From NCBI GenBank assembly GCA_024277135.1, contig JAJRVV010000189.1, positions 1-33,942 on the forward strand: a stretch of 33,942 nt of DNA, given 5' to 3'. This document shows positions 1-9,300 of this stretch, piece after piece (within the stretch, counting starts at the first letter, position 1; each line of letters begins with the position of its first letter). Under the pieces are notes generated by a model. It was not told where the DNA came from, made no database searches, and saw only the letters and a program-made list of their open reading frames with translations. The DNA is from Chloroflexota bacterium. GTDB lineage: Bacteria; Chloroflexota; Anaerolineae; Promineifilales; Promineifilaceae. A program made the translations under genes and the position numbers.

Positions 1-24
1 AATGGCTATACTCCTCTCTTGGAA

Positions 25-120
25 ATGAGCAATGAGCAATGAGCAATGAGCAATGAGCAATGAGCAATGAGCAATGAGCAATGAGCAATGAGCAATGAGC
101 AATGAGCAATGAGCAATGAG
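25..120. repeat. Heptamer tandem array, unit ATGAGCA
   Basis: Thirteen perfect head-to-tail copies of the 7-bp unit ATGAGCA (25-115) are followed by a broken copy, ATGAG, which runs into unique sequence. The array lies upstream of plsC. Heptanucleotide short tandem repeats (STRR) are known from filamentous cyanobacteria. This one belongs to a set of arrays with the same period elsewhere in the window. Confidence 0.97.
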
Positions 121-138
121 TGACCGCCTGCGCAATCC

Positions 139-173
139 AAAATCTAAAATCCAAAATCCAAAATCCAAAATCA
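139..173. repeat. Heptamer tandem array, unit AAAATCC
   Basis: Five contiguous 7-bp units (AAAATCT, AAAATCC three times, AAAATCA) end 8 bp before the chosen plsC start. The reverse complement of this unit recurs in a degenerate array at 31544-31578, so the unit is dispersed. The array is in frame with plsC, which creates a spurious N-terminal extension rich in NPKSKI. Confidence 0.93.
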
Positions 174-181
174 ATCAGCCT

Positions 182-883
182 ATGTTTCGATACCGCCTTA
201 TTCGACTGGCGATGAACATCGCCAAAGCCTTTTTGCTGGTACGCATCAAGGTCATCAATCGCCAACACATCCCTGCCGCCGGGCCGTATATCGTCGTCCT
301 CAACCATACCAGCGTGGTGGATACGCCGGTGTTGCTGCTGAGTTTCCCGTTGCTGAAATGGCGGTTTTTTGCGGTGGAGAAATGGCGCGATCACCCGATT
401 TATGGGCCGATTATGGCCTGGTTGGGCGCGATTTACATCAAACGGGATGAGGTGGATCGGCGGCAGTTGCGCGAGGCGTTGCAGGCGATTGAGGAGGGTC
501 GAGTTTTTGGCCTGGCCCCTGAAGGCACGCGCAGCAAGACGGGGCAGTTGATGGCGGCGAAGGATGGGGCGGCTTATTTGGCCAGCCGGGCCAATGTCCC
601 CATTTTGCCGGTGGGGTTGGCGAATAATGATCGGCTGTTCGCCAATGTCAAGCGGCTGCGGCCCACCACGATTGAAATACGTATCGGAGAGCCGTTCACC
701 CTGCCGCAGATGGACGGCCGGGTTCGCGCCGCCGATTTACCAGCCCTGACGCATTACATTATGGCGCATATCGCCGCCCAACTGCCTGAGCGGTATCATG
801 GGGTGTATGCGGATAGTCCGGCGTTGACGGCCGTGCTGCGGGGGGAAGACCCCTGGCCCTATTGTCAACGTTTAACGGCATGA
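182..883 (+). CDS. plsC: 1-acyl-sn-glycerol-3-phosphate acyltransferase (PlsC/LPLAT family)
   Basis: This enzyme transfers an acyl chain to lysophosphatidic acid, giving phosphatidic acid at the inner face of the membrane in phospholipid synthesis. The 233-residue product has the family blocks in order: the catalytic HX4D motif NHTSVVD at residues 41-47, GAIYIKR at 82-88, the EGTR motif at 114-117 and VPILPVGL at 139-146. A hydrophobic N-terminal stretch at 6-20 may anchor it. The ATG at 182 was chosen because the reading frame upstream only translates heptamer repeats and the product then has the normal family length. No clear Shine-Dalgarno site is visible. The 3' end overlaps the convergent GH114 gene by 12 bp. 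Family assignment is firm; acyl-donor specificity cannot be read from sequence. Confidence 0.93.
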   Translation: MFRYRLIRLAMNIAKAFLLVRIKVINRQHIPAAGPYIVVLNHTSVVDTPVLLLSFPLLKWRFFAVEKWRDHPIYGPIMAWLGAIYIKRDEVDRRQLREALQAIEEGRVFGLAPEGTRSKTGQLMAAKDGAAYLASRANVPILPVGLANNDRLFANVKRLRPTTIEIRIGEPFTLPQMDGRVRAADLPALTHYIMAHIAAQLPERYHGVYADSPALTAVLRGEDPWPYCQRLTA

Positions 884-1717
884 AACCTGCCACGCATCTA
901 AATCCAAGTTCTTCTGCAAAAAATCGAGGTTCATGGCGTTGGCCTGCGGGCAAAAGTCGGCGGCGTCCAGTTCGTATTCGACCCCGAAGACGGCTTTGTC
1001 GGTCTGGATGAAGGGGAGCAGCGTGTCACATTCGTCAAACTCAAAGCATTGCTCGTTCAGCGCCCAATCAAATAAGGCAACCAAGTCGGGGATTTGGACC
1101 AGGTCGTTTTTGAGGCCGATGGAGAGGCCGCGTTGGTGGGCTTGCTGGGCCAGCCAGGTATTGTAAGCGATCTGGTCGGCGTAAGCGAGGGGGAAGCCGG
1201 TGTCATTGCTGTAGCCGTCTACGTTATCCGGTTCGACGCCATCGCATTTTTTGGCTACGGCCGTGTCCAACCGGGTTGTCATGATGGGCGACAGCAAATC
1301 AAGGCGGCGGATGTCCAACCATTTTTCGTCGGGCCAGCCGGAGAGGGCGTTGCCCAAAACCTCGTCGGGGAAATCGGCGGCGTCGTCCCGCCAATCTTCC
1401 CAACTGCCCGCGCTGAAGTAGCAGATGACGATACGGCCGTCTCCATGCAGTTGGTCAATCACGCTTTGCGGCGCGTCGAACAGATCAATGTCATACATCA
1501 TCACATCAAACGAGGCGTCAATCTGGCCGCTGAGCTGCCACTGCCAGCTTGTGCCGGGCGTTGGCTGCCAAACGTTGCCCGGCGTATCTTTAGCAACGAT
1601 GGGCAGCATGGCGGCGTTGGGCGTAGGGCTGGGGGTGGGAGTGAGGTTGGGCGCGACTGCTGGCGGCGCGCAGGCGGCGAGCAAGAGAATGAGAAGAAAA
1701 GGGAGTTTTTTGTTCAT
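872..1717 (-). CDS. Lipoprotein with GH114/TM1410-type TIM-barrel domain
   Basis: The product is about 281 residues and begins with a lipoprotein signal (MNKKLPFLLI, lipobox LAAC, Cys16). A Thr/Pro-rich linker follows, then a domain typical of the endo-alpha-1,4-polygalactosaminidase-like family (GH114, formerly DUF297). Recognisable stretches are WQWQLSG, YDIDLFD, RIVICYFSAGSWEDWR, GVEPDNVDGY, GLKNDL and GVEYELD. Family members act on galactosaminogalactan-type polymers, but most bacterial members are uncharacterised, so the substrate is unknown. The protein is expected to be tethered outside the cytoplasmic membrane. A GTG two codons upstream (1723) is an alternative start; the ATG gives the better signal peptide. 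It is convergent with plsC. Confidence 0.85.
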   Translation of the reverse strand: MNKKLPFLLILLLAACAPPAVAPNLTPTPSPTPNAAMLPIVAKDTPGNVWQPTPGTSWQWQLSGQIDASFDVMMYDIDLFDAPQSVIDQLHGDGRIVICYFSAGSWEDWRDDAADFPDEVLGNALSGWPDEKWLDIRRLDLLSPIMTTRLDTAVAKKCDGVEPDNVDGYSNDTGFPLAYADQIAYNTWLAQQAHQRGLSIGLKNDLVQIPDLVALFDWALNEQCFEFDECDTLLPFIQTDKAVFGVEYELDAADFCPQANAMNLDFLQKNLDLDAWQVSCR

Positions 1718-1750
1718 AGGCACATTCTAGCTGAAAATAGGGCTGGCTAA

Positions 1751-1785
1751 CAGTCAACAGTCAACAGTCAACAATCAACGGTTAA
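1751..1785. repeat. Heptamer array, unit CAGTCAA
   Basis: Three perfect copies of the 7-bp unit CAGTCAA are followed by the degenerate units CAATCAA and CGGTTAA. The array fills the gap between the start of the GH114 lipoprotein gene (minus strand) and the start of the methyltransferase gene (plus strand). Confidence 0.92.
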
Positions 1786-1800
1786 CAAAGGGGTGGTTTG

Positions 1801-2397
1801 ATGAGTAATTATGAGCGAATGGTGGAACGGTATGAGGCCGGAGCGGTTCCCTGGGATTCTGATTCGCCGCCGCCGGAAGTGATGGCATTGGTGGATGGAT
1901 TGCAGCCGGGGCGGGCGTTGGATTTGGGGTGTGGCTACGGCCGTACCTCAATCTATCTGGCTGAACTTGGCTGGCAGGTGGATGGCGTTGATTTTGTGCC
2001 GCAGGCGGTGGCCGAAGCCAGGGCGCGGGCCAAAGCGGCCGGCGTCGCCGACCAGATAAAGTTTCATCAGGCGTCCGTGGCTGAATTGGATTTTTTGGCC
2101 GGGCCGTACCAACTGGCTGTGGACGTGGGCTGTATGCACATTCTGGACGAACCGGAACTGCGTCGCTATGCGGCTGGCGCGCGTCGCTTGTTGGCGGCGG
2201 ACGGCCGCTATCTGTTGTTTGCTCGTTTGCGCACAGAATCGGCCGATCCTGAAAATGGGCCGCGCGGCGTCCCCGATGCGCTCATCCGGGAATTGTTTGC
2301 CGAGGGGTTTGTGTTGCAGCAGGTGGAGCGGGGAGAAACCCAGGTGGAAGATCAGCCGGTGTGGGCGTCGGCCTGGTATTGGTTTAGGCGGGGTTAA
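1801..2397 (+). CDS. Class I SAM-dependent methyltransferase
   Basis: The 198-residue product has a Rossmann-type methyltransferase fold. Motif I (SAM-binding) is DLGCGYGR at residues 41-48, followed by an acidic second-strand end (VDGVDFVPQAV). Motif IV-like sequence is LAVDVGCMHIL, and the C-terminal half matches Methyltransf_11/25-type small-molecule or TehB-like enzymes. The first residues (YERMVERYEAGAVPWDSDSPPPE) resemble thiopurine/tellurite-type methyltransferases that begin with a W-x-x-x-x-P-PE segment. The substrate is not evident. The ATG at 1801 follows a purine-rich GGGGTGG; a TTG one codon earlier is possible. Its TAA stop overlaps the stop of the convergent HprK-like gene by four bases. 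Confidence 0.88.
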   Translation: MSNYERMVERYEAGAVPWDSDSPPPEVMALVDGLQPGRALDLGCGYGRTSIYLAELGWQVDGVDFVPQAVAEARARAKAAGVADQIKFHQASVAELDFLAGPYQLAVDVGCMHILDEPELRRYAAGARRLLAADGRYLLFARLRTESADPENGPRGVPDALIRELFAEGFVLQQVERGETQVEDQPVWASAWYWFRRG

Positions 2398-3380
2398 CTG
2401 CCTAAAAGCTGCGGCAGTTGGGTCATGTCCTGCCCCAGCGCCAACCAGTAGGGCGCGGTTTGCTGGCTGAGCCGTTCCAGCAAAGCCATGTGCGCGGGCA
2501 GCATGGCGCCATCCCAGCGGTCTATGCTTTCGGCCATGAGTTGGGCCAGACAAATGGCGCGCTGCGCCGGCTGCCGGTCGCTGGTTGCCTGCTGCTGAAT
2601 TTGGGGGAAGTAGATGGCTGCGATGGGGGCGGGGTCAGCCCAACGGCCGTCTCCCACAAAATGCTCGGTCACGTCAATCTGCAAGGAAGTGGCGGGGGCG
2701 TGGGCGATGAGCGGCCGTAACGCGGGCAGCAACTTGGCCGACTGGGGTCGGACGCCGATGCTGCCCGGCGTGGGCAGGGCAAAAACCTGCCCGTCCCGCT
2801 CTTCCAGCAGCAAGATGTCGTTTGCCAGCAGCCGCCAGCCGTTGAGGAGCAGGCAGAGGCCGGTGGTGGTTTTGCCGCTGCCGGAGGGGCCGACGATGAG
2901 GACGGCGCGCCCCTCTTTGGCGGCGGCGAAGGCGTGCAGCAGGTAGTAGCGGCGGCGGCGCAGCAACGGCGCCAGGCTGGTGTAGGTGATGTCCTCGAAA
3001 CGGCCGTTTTGCAATGCTTGGGGCGTCACGGAACCGACGGCCGTCAAATTGGTGGCGTCTTGGTTGAGCGGCAAAGGCACGTCTACCAATGCCCCATCTA
3101 GGAAATGGAGCCATACCCGGCCTGCGCGCCCGCGATAGACGGATAAAATGCCCAATCTGTCGGGCAGCGCGTGGCTGTCGGTGAAGTAGGGGGCGGCCGT
3201 CGGCAACGGCGGCAGGGCATCCATCAGCGATAGGTTTAACTGGATGTCAATAACCGGGTGGGGGGTGACGGCCGTTTCCCCCTCTTTTGACCAGGCGGCA
3301 AACAAATGTTGCCATCCCTGGTTGATCAAATCATCCTCACTTTGCAGATGAATACAAAGCTGGTGAAGTCGTAAAATCAT
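2394..3380 (-). CDS. HprK-like P-loop kinase-fold protein
   Basis: The product is 328 residues. A Walker A loop, GPSGSGKTT, lies at residues 164-172 in a setting typical of HPr kinase/phosphorylase and PEP carboxykinase-like folds: AVLIVG before the loop, then LLLNGWRLLANDILLLEE, VFALPTPGSIGVR and a C-terminal segment of the same fold. True HprK carries a longer N-terminal domain and a conserved capture motif that I cannot identify here. No HPr or PTS gene is nearby. This is therefore an HprK-related protein of unknown substrate, like those scattered in genomes lacking a PTS. The first 150 residues are unassigned. It lies downstream of and co-directional with the DsbA-like lipoprotein gene, separated by a perfect palindrome. 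Confidence 0.75.
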   Translation of the reverse strand: MILRLHQLCIHLQSEDDLINQGWQHLFAAWSKEGETAVTPHPVIDIQLNLSLMDALPPLPTAAPYFTDSHALPDRLGILSVYRGRAGRVWLHFLDGALVDVPLPLNQDATNLTAVGSVTPQALQNGRFEDITYTSLAPLLRRRRYYLLHAFAAAKEGRAVLIVGPSGSGKTTTGLCLLLNGWRLLANDILLLEERDGQVFALPTPGSIGVRPQSAKLLPALRPLIAHAPATSLQIDVTEHFVGDGRWADPAPIAAIYFPQIQQQATSDRQPAQRAICLAQLMAESIDRWDGAMLPAHMALLERLSQQTAPYWLALGQDMTQLPQLLGS

Positions 3381-3390
3381 AATTCAGAGT

Positions 3391-3421
3391 GATTGGTTCA
3401 ATCTTCAAGATTGAACCAATC
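3391..3421. repeat. Perfect 15-bp inverted repeat (GATTGGTTCAATCTT)
   Basis: Arms 3391-3405 and 3407-3421 are perfectly complementary around a single central base. The element lies between two minus-strand genes, after the stop of the DsbA-like gene and before the HprK-like gene. There is no T-tract on the minus strand, so a classical intrinsic terminator is not evident. It may act as a hairpin, a protein-binding operator or a repeat element. Confidence 0.9.
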
Positions 3422-3433
3422 TAAAGAGTCAAG

Positions 3434-5437
3434 TTACTCACTCGCGCCGGAAACCTGGCTGATCGCTTGCACAAACACGTCATAAGGTTGAGCGCCAGAC
3501 AGGAAATTGCCATTGATGAAAAACGCCGGCGTGCCGCGCACGCCGAAACTGACGCCCTCATCCAAATCAGCCATCACCGCGCTTTCATATTTGCCGCTCT
3601 CCAGGCAGGCGGCAAATGAATCGGCGTCCAGCCCAATTTGACCGGCCATTTCCACAAAAACATCGTTGGCGGCGCGGTTGTCGGCCCAATCCTGCTGACG
3701 CAAGAAGAGCGCGTTGTGCATCTCCAGATACGCTCCCTGCTCCCCGGCGCAGCGGGCGGCTTCAGCCGCGTCCACCGCCTGGGCATGGATGCTGGTCAGC
3801 GGGAAATCCTTGAACACGTAATACACCTGCCCCGTATCCACATAATTTTCTTTGATGCGGGGAAAGGTTTGCTGGAAATGGCGGGCGCAGTAGGGGCATT
3901 GGTAATCGGTATATTCGACGATGGTGACGGCCGCGCCGGGGTCGCCGATGGCAAAGGCGATGTCGTCGGTGGGGACATCCACTGGCCCGGCTGGAGCAGT
4001 GGGTTCCGGTTGGGGTTCCGGCCGAGTGTAAGCGTCGGCCAACGTGCCCGCTTCGGCCAGACCGATGGCGTACTCAAACAGATCATACGGCTGCGCCCCG
4101 TTGATGGGGTAGCCATCAATGAAGAAGAAAGGAGTGCCGCGCACGCCGAGGGAGACGCCTTCGTCTACATTAGCTTGAACTTGGTCATCGTAACGGCCGC
4201 TTTCCTGACAACTGGTAAAAGCATCCACATCCAACTCTAAACTCGCGGCTATATCGGCAAAAATGGCGTTGGCTCCCGCTCCTTGCTCCGCCCATTGGGA
4301 TTGGGCTTTGAAAATGGCGTCGTGCATCTGCCAATACGCATCCTGCTCGCCGGCGCAGCGAGCGGCCATGGCCCCCGCCCGCGCCTCCGCATGGATGCTG
4401 TCCAGCGGGAAATCTTTCACTACGTAATAAACCCGTCCCGTTTCGATCATGTTGGCGATCAGGGCGGGCATCGTTTCCGTGGAGTGACGTTGGCAAAATG
4501 GGCATTGGTAATCGGTGAATTCGACGATGGTCACTGGCGCGTCAGGGTCGCCTATGGCGGCGGCGAAATTGCTCATGTCAATCGCCGCCGGTTCGAGCTT
4601 GTCGCCGGGCGCGGCCGGTTGGCTGGGGGGCGCTTCATTCGTTGGCGCGGCGGCGATGGTCTCGCCAGATTGCGCCGAGGCGATGGCGGCGTTAAACACA
4701 TTCAAAGGCTGCGCGCCGATGAGGGGCTGCCCATTGATGAAAAAGCTGGGGGTGCTGCTGACCCCTTTGGATACGCCCAGATCGTAATCTTCCTGGATTT
4801 GCCGGTAATACTGGCCGCTTTCCTGGCAGGGGGTGAAGCGTTCCATATCCAATCCGATCTCGTTGGCTAAGTTGATGAATATGGCGTTGGCGTCCAGATT
4901 GTTGGCCCATTGGCTTTCATTGTTGAAGATGGCGTCGTGCATTTTCCAGTAGGCGGCGGCTCCCTGTTCGCCGGCGCAGCGGGCGGCGTTGGCAGCGTCA
5001 ACCGCCTGGGGATGGATGCTGCTCAGAGGGTAGTCATAAAAGACGAACATGACGTCGCCGTTGGCGATCTGGTTGGCGGTGAGGTCGGGCAGGGTTTGTT
5101 GGACGAAACGGCCGCAATACGGGCATTGGTAGTCGGAGAACTCTTCGATGACGACGGGGGCGCGGGGATTGCCTTTGTAGGGACGGCCGTCTTCGGTGAA
5201 GCCGACGGGGATGCCGTTTTTATCCGTTTCGGTGACGGCGTCGTCTTCAGAGCGATTCTCTTCAGAGTTGGCGGGAGCGCCGATCTCCAGGCCGGAATCT
5301 GCGCCGAAATCGGCGAACCCGACGACGGCCGTATCGCCATCTTTCGTCTCGTTGGTATTCGTTTCGCCGCTGGCGGCGCAGGCGGCCAGGGTAAAGACAA
5401 TCAGCGCAAAAATCCAGGCAACATTCAATTTTTTCAT
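3434..5437 (-). CDS. Lipoprotein with three tandem DsbA/thioredoxin-like domains
   Basis: The 667-residue product starts with a lipoprotein signal (lipobox LAAC, Cys20) and an acidic linker. Three DsbA-type domains follow, each with YQCP(Y/F)C active-site cysteines (Cys105/108, Cys312/315, Cys514/517), a later conserved RCAGEQ segment, and a TP(S/F/A)FFI cis-proline loop with NG or DG after it. Pro-rich linkers separate the domains. The family (thioredoxin_4/DsbA, as in BdbD-like proteins) oxidises or isomerises disulfides outside the cytoplasm. Single-domain proteins are the norm, so the triplication is unusual. The ATG at 5437 has a good site (GGGAGAG) and begins the signal peptide; the longer frame to 5491 does not. 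It is divergent from pth. Redox direction cannot be told from sequence. Confidence 0.92.
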   Translation of the reverse strand: MKKLNVAWIFALIVFTLAACAASGETNTNETKDGDTAVVGFADFGADSGLEIGAPANSEENRSEDDAVTETDKNGIPVGFTEDGRPYKGNPRAPVVIEEFSDYQCPYCGRFVQQTLPDLTANQIANGDVMFVFYDYPLSSIHPQAVDAANAARCAGEQGAAAYWKMHDAIFNNESQWANNLDANAIFINLANEIGLDMERFTPCQESGQYYRQIQEDYDLGVSKGVSSTPSFFINGQPLIGAQPLNVFNAAIASAQSGETIAAAPTNEAPPSQPAAPGDKLEPAAIDMSNFAAAIGDPDAPVTIVEFTDYQCPFCQRHSTETMPALIANMIETGRVYYVVKDFPLDSIHAEARAGAMAARCAGEQDAYWQMHDAIFKAQSQWAEQGAGANAIFADIAASLELDVDAFTSCQESGRYDDQVQANVDEGVSLGVRGTPFFFIDGYPINGAQPYDLFEYAIGLAEAGTLADAYTRPEPQPEPTAPAGPVDVPTDDIAFAIGDPGAAVTIVEYTDYQCPYCARHFQQTFPRIKENYVDTGQVYYVFKDFPLTSIHAQAVDAAEAARCAGEQGAYLEMHNALFLRQQDWADNRAANDVFVEMAGQIGLDADSFAACLESGKYESAVMADLDEGVSFGVRGTPAFFINGNFLSGAQPYDVFVQAISQVSGASE

Positions 5438-5464
5438 ATTCTCTCCCAGGATAAACAAGCTCAA

Positions 5465-5524
5465 GACGCCCGATTTCTTGTTACGTATCATGCCGGCGTG
5501 TTCGATAGCGAGAAATCGGATGTC
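5465..5524. repeat. Diverged, long-loop copy of the GACATCCGATTTCTT palindrome
   Basis: Arms GACGCCCGATTTCT and AGAAATCGGATGTC match the arms of the palindrome at 10007, 12821 and 29520 except for two bases in the left arm. They are separated by about 32 bases instead of 1-7. The element lies just upstream of the DsbA-like lipoprotein start, inside the divergent region with pth. It could be a decayed copy or one with an insertion. Confidence 0.6.
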
Positions 5525-5678
5525 GTACAGTTACAGCTTGGGTTAACTATATCGCGTCGCTCGTTAATTGGGTATTAAAACGGTGAGCAACCGATTCGTC
5601 ACCGCCCCTAATCTATGCTAGACTTGCAGATTCGGCGCGGGTTTATGCCGCATAAATTTTAGACTTGGTGTTTTATCA

Positions 5679-6308
5679 ATGGTTACAGCAGCGGATCGGG
5701 AAGCGGCGGCGACGGCCGACCGCCTGCCCCAAAAATTCTTAATCGTCGGTCTGGGAAATCCGGGGCGGCGCTATCAAAAAAATCGGCACAATATCGGGTT
5801 TATGGTGCTGGATCGGTTGGCGGCAGCCTGGCAGATTGAGTTGAATCGAGTGCAGCAGAAGGCCATCGTCGGCGACGGCCGTTTCCAAGACCACACCCTT
5901 ATTTTAGCCAAGCCGCAAACCTTCATGAACCTGAGCGGCGACAGCGTCGGCCCGCTGGCCCGCTACTACCGCATTCCCGCCCAAAACGTGTTGGTGATTT
6001 ACGACGAACTTGACTTGCCGCTGGGGACGATCCGATTGCGCGGACAAGGCGGGGCTGGCGGCCATAACGGGATGCGCTCCATCATCCAACATTTGGGCGA
6101 CGACTTTCCCCGGCTGCGTCTGGGCATCGGCCGTCCGCCCGGCCGAATGCCCCCGGCCGCTTACGTGCTGCAAAATTTCGACAAAGAGGAACAGTTGTTG
6201 GTCGCAGAAATCATTGAAGAAGCGGCGCAAGCCGTGACTACTTTCTTAACCGATGGCCTTGATCTGGCTATGTCCCGCCACAACCAAAACTTAGCCGCCA
6301 CAGGATAA
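5679..6308 (+). CDS. pth: Peptidyl-tRNA hydrolase
   Basis: This enzyme recycles peptidyl-tRNAs released prematurely from ribosomes by cleaving the ester bond to tRNA. The 209-residue product shows the family signature LIVGLGNPG at 21-29 and NRHNIGF with the catalytic His38 (His20 in E. coli numbering). KPQTFMNLSG carries Asn84, DELDLPLG carries Asp109, and GGAGGHNGMRSI carries Asn130. The first 18 residues precede the usual family start. I kept the ATG at 5679 because no later start preserves the LIVGLGNPG strand with a clear ribosome site; a short extension is possible. mfd begins 14 bp after the stop, so the two are probably co-transcribed. Confidence 0.96.
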   Translation: MVTAADREAAATADRLPQKFLIVGLGNPGRRYQKNRHNIGFMVLDRLAAAWQIELNRVQQKAIVGDGRFQDHTLILAKPQTFMNLSGDSVGPLARYYRIPAQNVLVIYDELDLPLGTIRLRGQGGAGGHNGMRSIIQHLGDDFPRLRLGIGRPPGRMPPAAYVLQNFDKEEQLLVAEIIEEAAQAVTTFLTDGLDLAMSRHNQNLAATG

Positions 6309-6322
6309 TTCATCCTTCACTT

Positions 6323-9300
6323 ATGTCTGTTTCTGGAATTTTAGACGTATTGTCGCAACTGCCTGAATATGAATCGCTGCGGTCGGCGCTGGCTGGAGAA
6401 ACGGCCGTCGCCGCCGGGAAAACGGCCGTCCCGACTGTGGCAGCAGCCGTCCCGCCTCTCATGCTGCCCCCCGGCGCCCGCCCCGCTGTTTTAGCCAACC
6501 TGTACCGGCAAACCGGCCGTCCTATCCTGCTCATCACGGGGCGGGTGGATGGCGCGTCTAGCTGGCTGCAAGCGCTGGAGATGTGGCTGCCATCGGACAC
6601 GGAACTGCTCCGTTTCAACGAACCTACCCCGCTGCCTTATGATCGGGGGCCATGGGGGGATCGGTCGCGGCGCGGCCGTTTGCGCGTATTGTCCCGGTTG
6701 ATGGCCGGTCAACATCCTCAACTTCCCGCCGCCGAGACGCCTCCGTTCATCGTGGCCTCGGCGCGCGCCCTGCTGCACAAAACTATCCCCCAACGCCGCT
6801 TCCTCACCGCCACCCGCGCCATCCGCCTGGGCCAGATCGTGGCCTGGGATAAACTCACCACCCATTGGCAGGCGATTGGGTACGAACCGGCCAGCGTGGT
6901 GGAGCGCGTCGGCCAGTTTAGCCGCCGGGGCGGGATTTTGGACATTTATCCGGTGTCAGAGCCGTACCCGGTACGGATCGAGTTGTTTGGCGACGAGGTG
7001 GATACCTTGCGCTACTTTGATCCCGCCAGCCAGCGCTCGATCACCCTTGAAAGCGGCCCATTGGAGCGGGTGGTCATCCCGCCGGCGCGGGAGGCGCTGC
7101 CCGGCCGGGCGCGGGAATTTGCGCTCAGCCTGGGGCCGGAAGCGCTGCCCGCCGCCGGCAGCCTCCCTTCCTGGCGGGATGACGTGGTTGATTTGCAGAC
7201 GGGACTGGCCTTCCCCACGCTGGAGTTTTATCTGCCGCTGCTGTATCCGCGCCCGGCCAGTTTGCTGGCTTATTTGCCGGAAGATGTGTTGGTGGCAGTG
7301 GATGATTGGCCGGGATTGGCAACGGCCGCCCGCGAACTACACGATCACGCCGACCAAATTGCTAATGAACAACCTGACCTCCCCCCCAGCTATCCTTGCC
7401 CCCTGTTTGTCTGGCCCAATTTGGCCGACGAACTGCGTTGGTGGCAGCCATTGATTTTGGGGGATGGGGAAGACGCAGAAGGCGCAGAAAATGGGGAGGG
7501 GGGACGGCCGTTTGCCGGATTGGCCGACGCCTTTGAACCTGGCCCCCGCTATGGCGGGCAGATGCGTCCCCTCATGACCCAGCTCAAATCCACCCGGCGC
7601 GAGGGCGACCGCGTCGTCATCGTCAGCCGGCAGGCGGCTCGTCTGGCCGAACTGTGGCGGGAAGAAAGCAAAAGCGGCGGCGGGGTTGGAAACAACGGCG
7701 TTTCCGTCCTGCTCCCCCGTCGCCAGCCGCCGGAGACGACCGCTGCCTCGCTGCCAACCAGCCAATTGACCGAACTGCCGCCAGACGGGTCACTCACCTT
7801 TATCCAGGGCAGTCTGGCCGAAGGGTTTACCCTGGTGCGGCGCAGCGACAACGCCATCTTGCTCGATTTGCTCACCGACGCCGAGATTTTTGGCTGGCGG
7901 CGGCCGGCGCCCCGGCGCTGGCGCAAACCGGCCCCGGCCGCGCCCGAAACGCATTACGCCGACATCAAAGCGGGCGATTTCATCGTGCATTTGGAGTATG
8001 GCATCGGCCAATTTATGGGGTTGGCGGTGCGCGCCGTCGGCGGCGCGGAGCGGGAATATCTGCTGGTGGAATATGCCAATAGCGACACGCTCTATGTGCC
8101 GGTGCATCACGCCGACCGGCTGAGCCGCTGGATTGGGGCCAACGACATTCCGCCCCGGCTGAATCGGCTGGGTGAAAAATCGTGGAGCAAGGCCAAAGCC
8201 AAGGCGCAAAAAGCGGCCGATGAATTGGCCGGGGATTTGCTGGCTTTGTACGCCGCGCGGGAGACGGTTTCCGGCCACGGTTTTGCCCCGGATGGGGAGT
8301 GGCAGGCGGAATTGGAAGCCAGTTTCCCCTATCGGGAGACGGAAGATCAACTGCGGGTGATCGCCGAAGTGAAGCGGGATATGGAACGGCCGCAGCCGAT
8401 GGATCGATTGATTTGCGGCGATGTGGGGTACGGCAAAACGGAAGTGGCGCTGCGGGCCGCCTTCAAAGCGGCGCTGGATGGCAAGCAGGCGGCGATTCTG
8501 GTTCCCACCACCATCCTGGCGCAGCAGCATTTTTACACCTTCCGCGACCGGCTGGCGCCGTTCCCCATCAAGGTGGAGATGTTGTCCCGCTTCCGCACCC
8601 CCGCCCGGCAGGGAAAAATTGTGAAGGATGTGCGCGACGGCCGTATTGACATTATCATCGGCACCCGCCGCCTGTTGTCGGACGACGTGGCTTTCAAAGA
8701 TTTGGGGCTGGTCATCATTGACGAAGAGCAGCGATTTGGCGTCAGTCAAAAAGAGAAATTCAAGCAGTGGCGCACCGAGGTGGATGTGCTGACGATGACC
8801 GCCACCCCCATCCCCCGCACCCTGCACATGAGCCTGACTGGCGCGCGCGATATCAGCATCATGGACACCGCGCCGGCGGAGCGGCTGCCGGTGCAAACCT
8901 ACGTGGGCGAGGTGGACGAAACCCGGCTGAAACGAGCCATCTTGCGCGAATTGGAGCGGGGCGGACAGGTGTTCTTTGTCCATAACCGGGTGCAGAGTAT
9001 CCAAATTATTTACAACCGGCTGCAAGCGTTGGTTCCTGAAGCCATCATCGCCATCGGGCACGGGCAGATGAGCGAGCGGGAGTTGGAGCGCATCATGGTG
9101 GCTTTTGGCGAGGGCAAAATTGATATTTTGCTCAGCACCACCATCATCGAGAGCGGGCTGGACTTTCCCAACGCCAATACGCTCATCGTGGATCGGGCGG
9201 GAACGTTTGGTTTGTCTCAGCTTTATCAGTTGAAGGGGCGGGTGGGACGCGGCGCCCGGCGGGCGTATGCCTACTTTTTCCACAATGCGTGGTACACGTT

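Noticed and set aside
25..120. Possible CRISPR array
   Set aside because: The units are 7 bp and directly adjacent, with no spacers and no cas genes.
116..181. N-terminal extension of the acyltransferase from an ATG at 116
   Set aside because: It only translates the AAAATCC heptamers; the ATG at 182 gives a normal family length.
5438..5678. Promoters in the divergent region between the DsbA-like gene and pth
   Set aside because: TATGCT- and TTGCAG-like hexamers exist but no pair has acceptable spacing.
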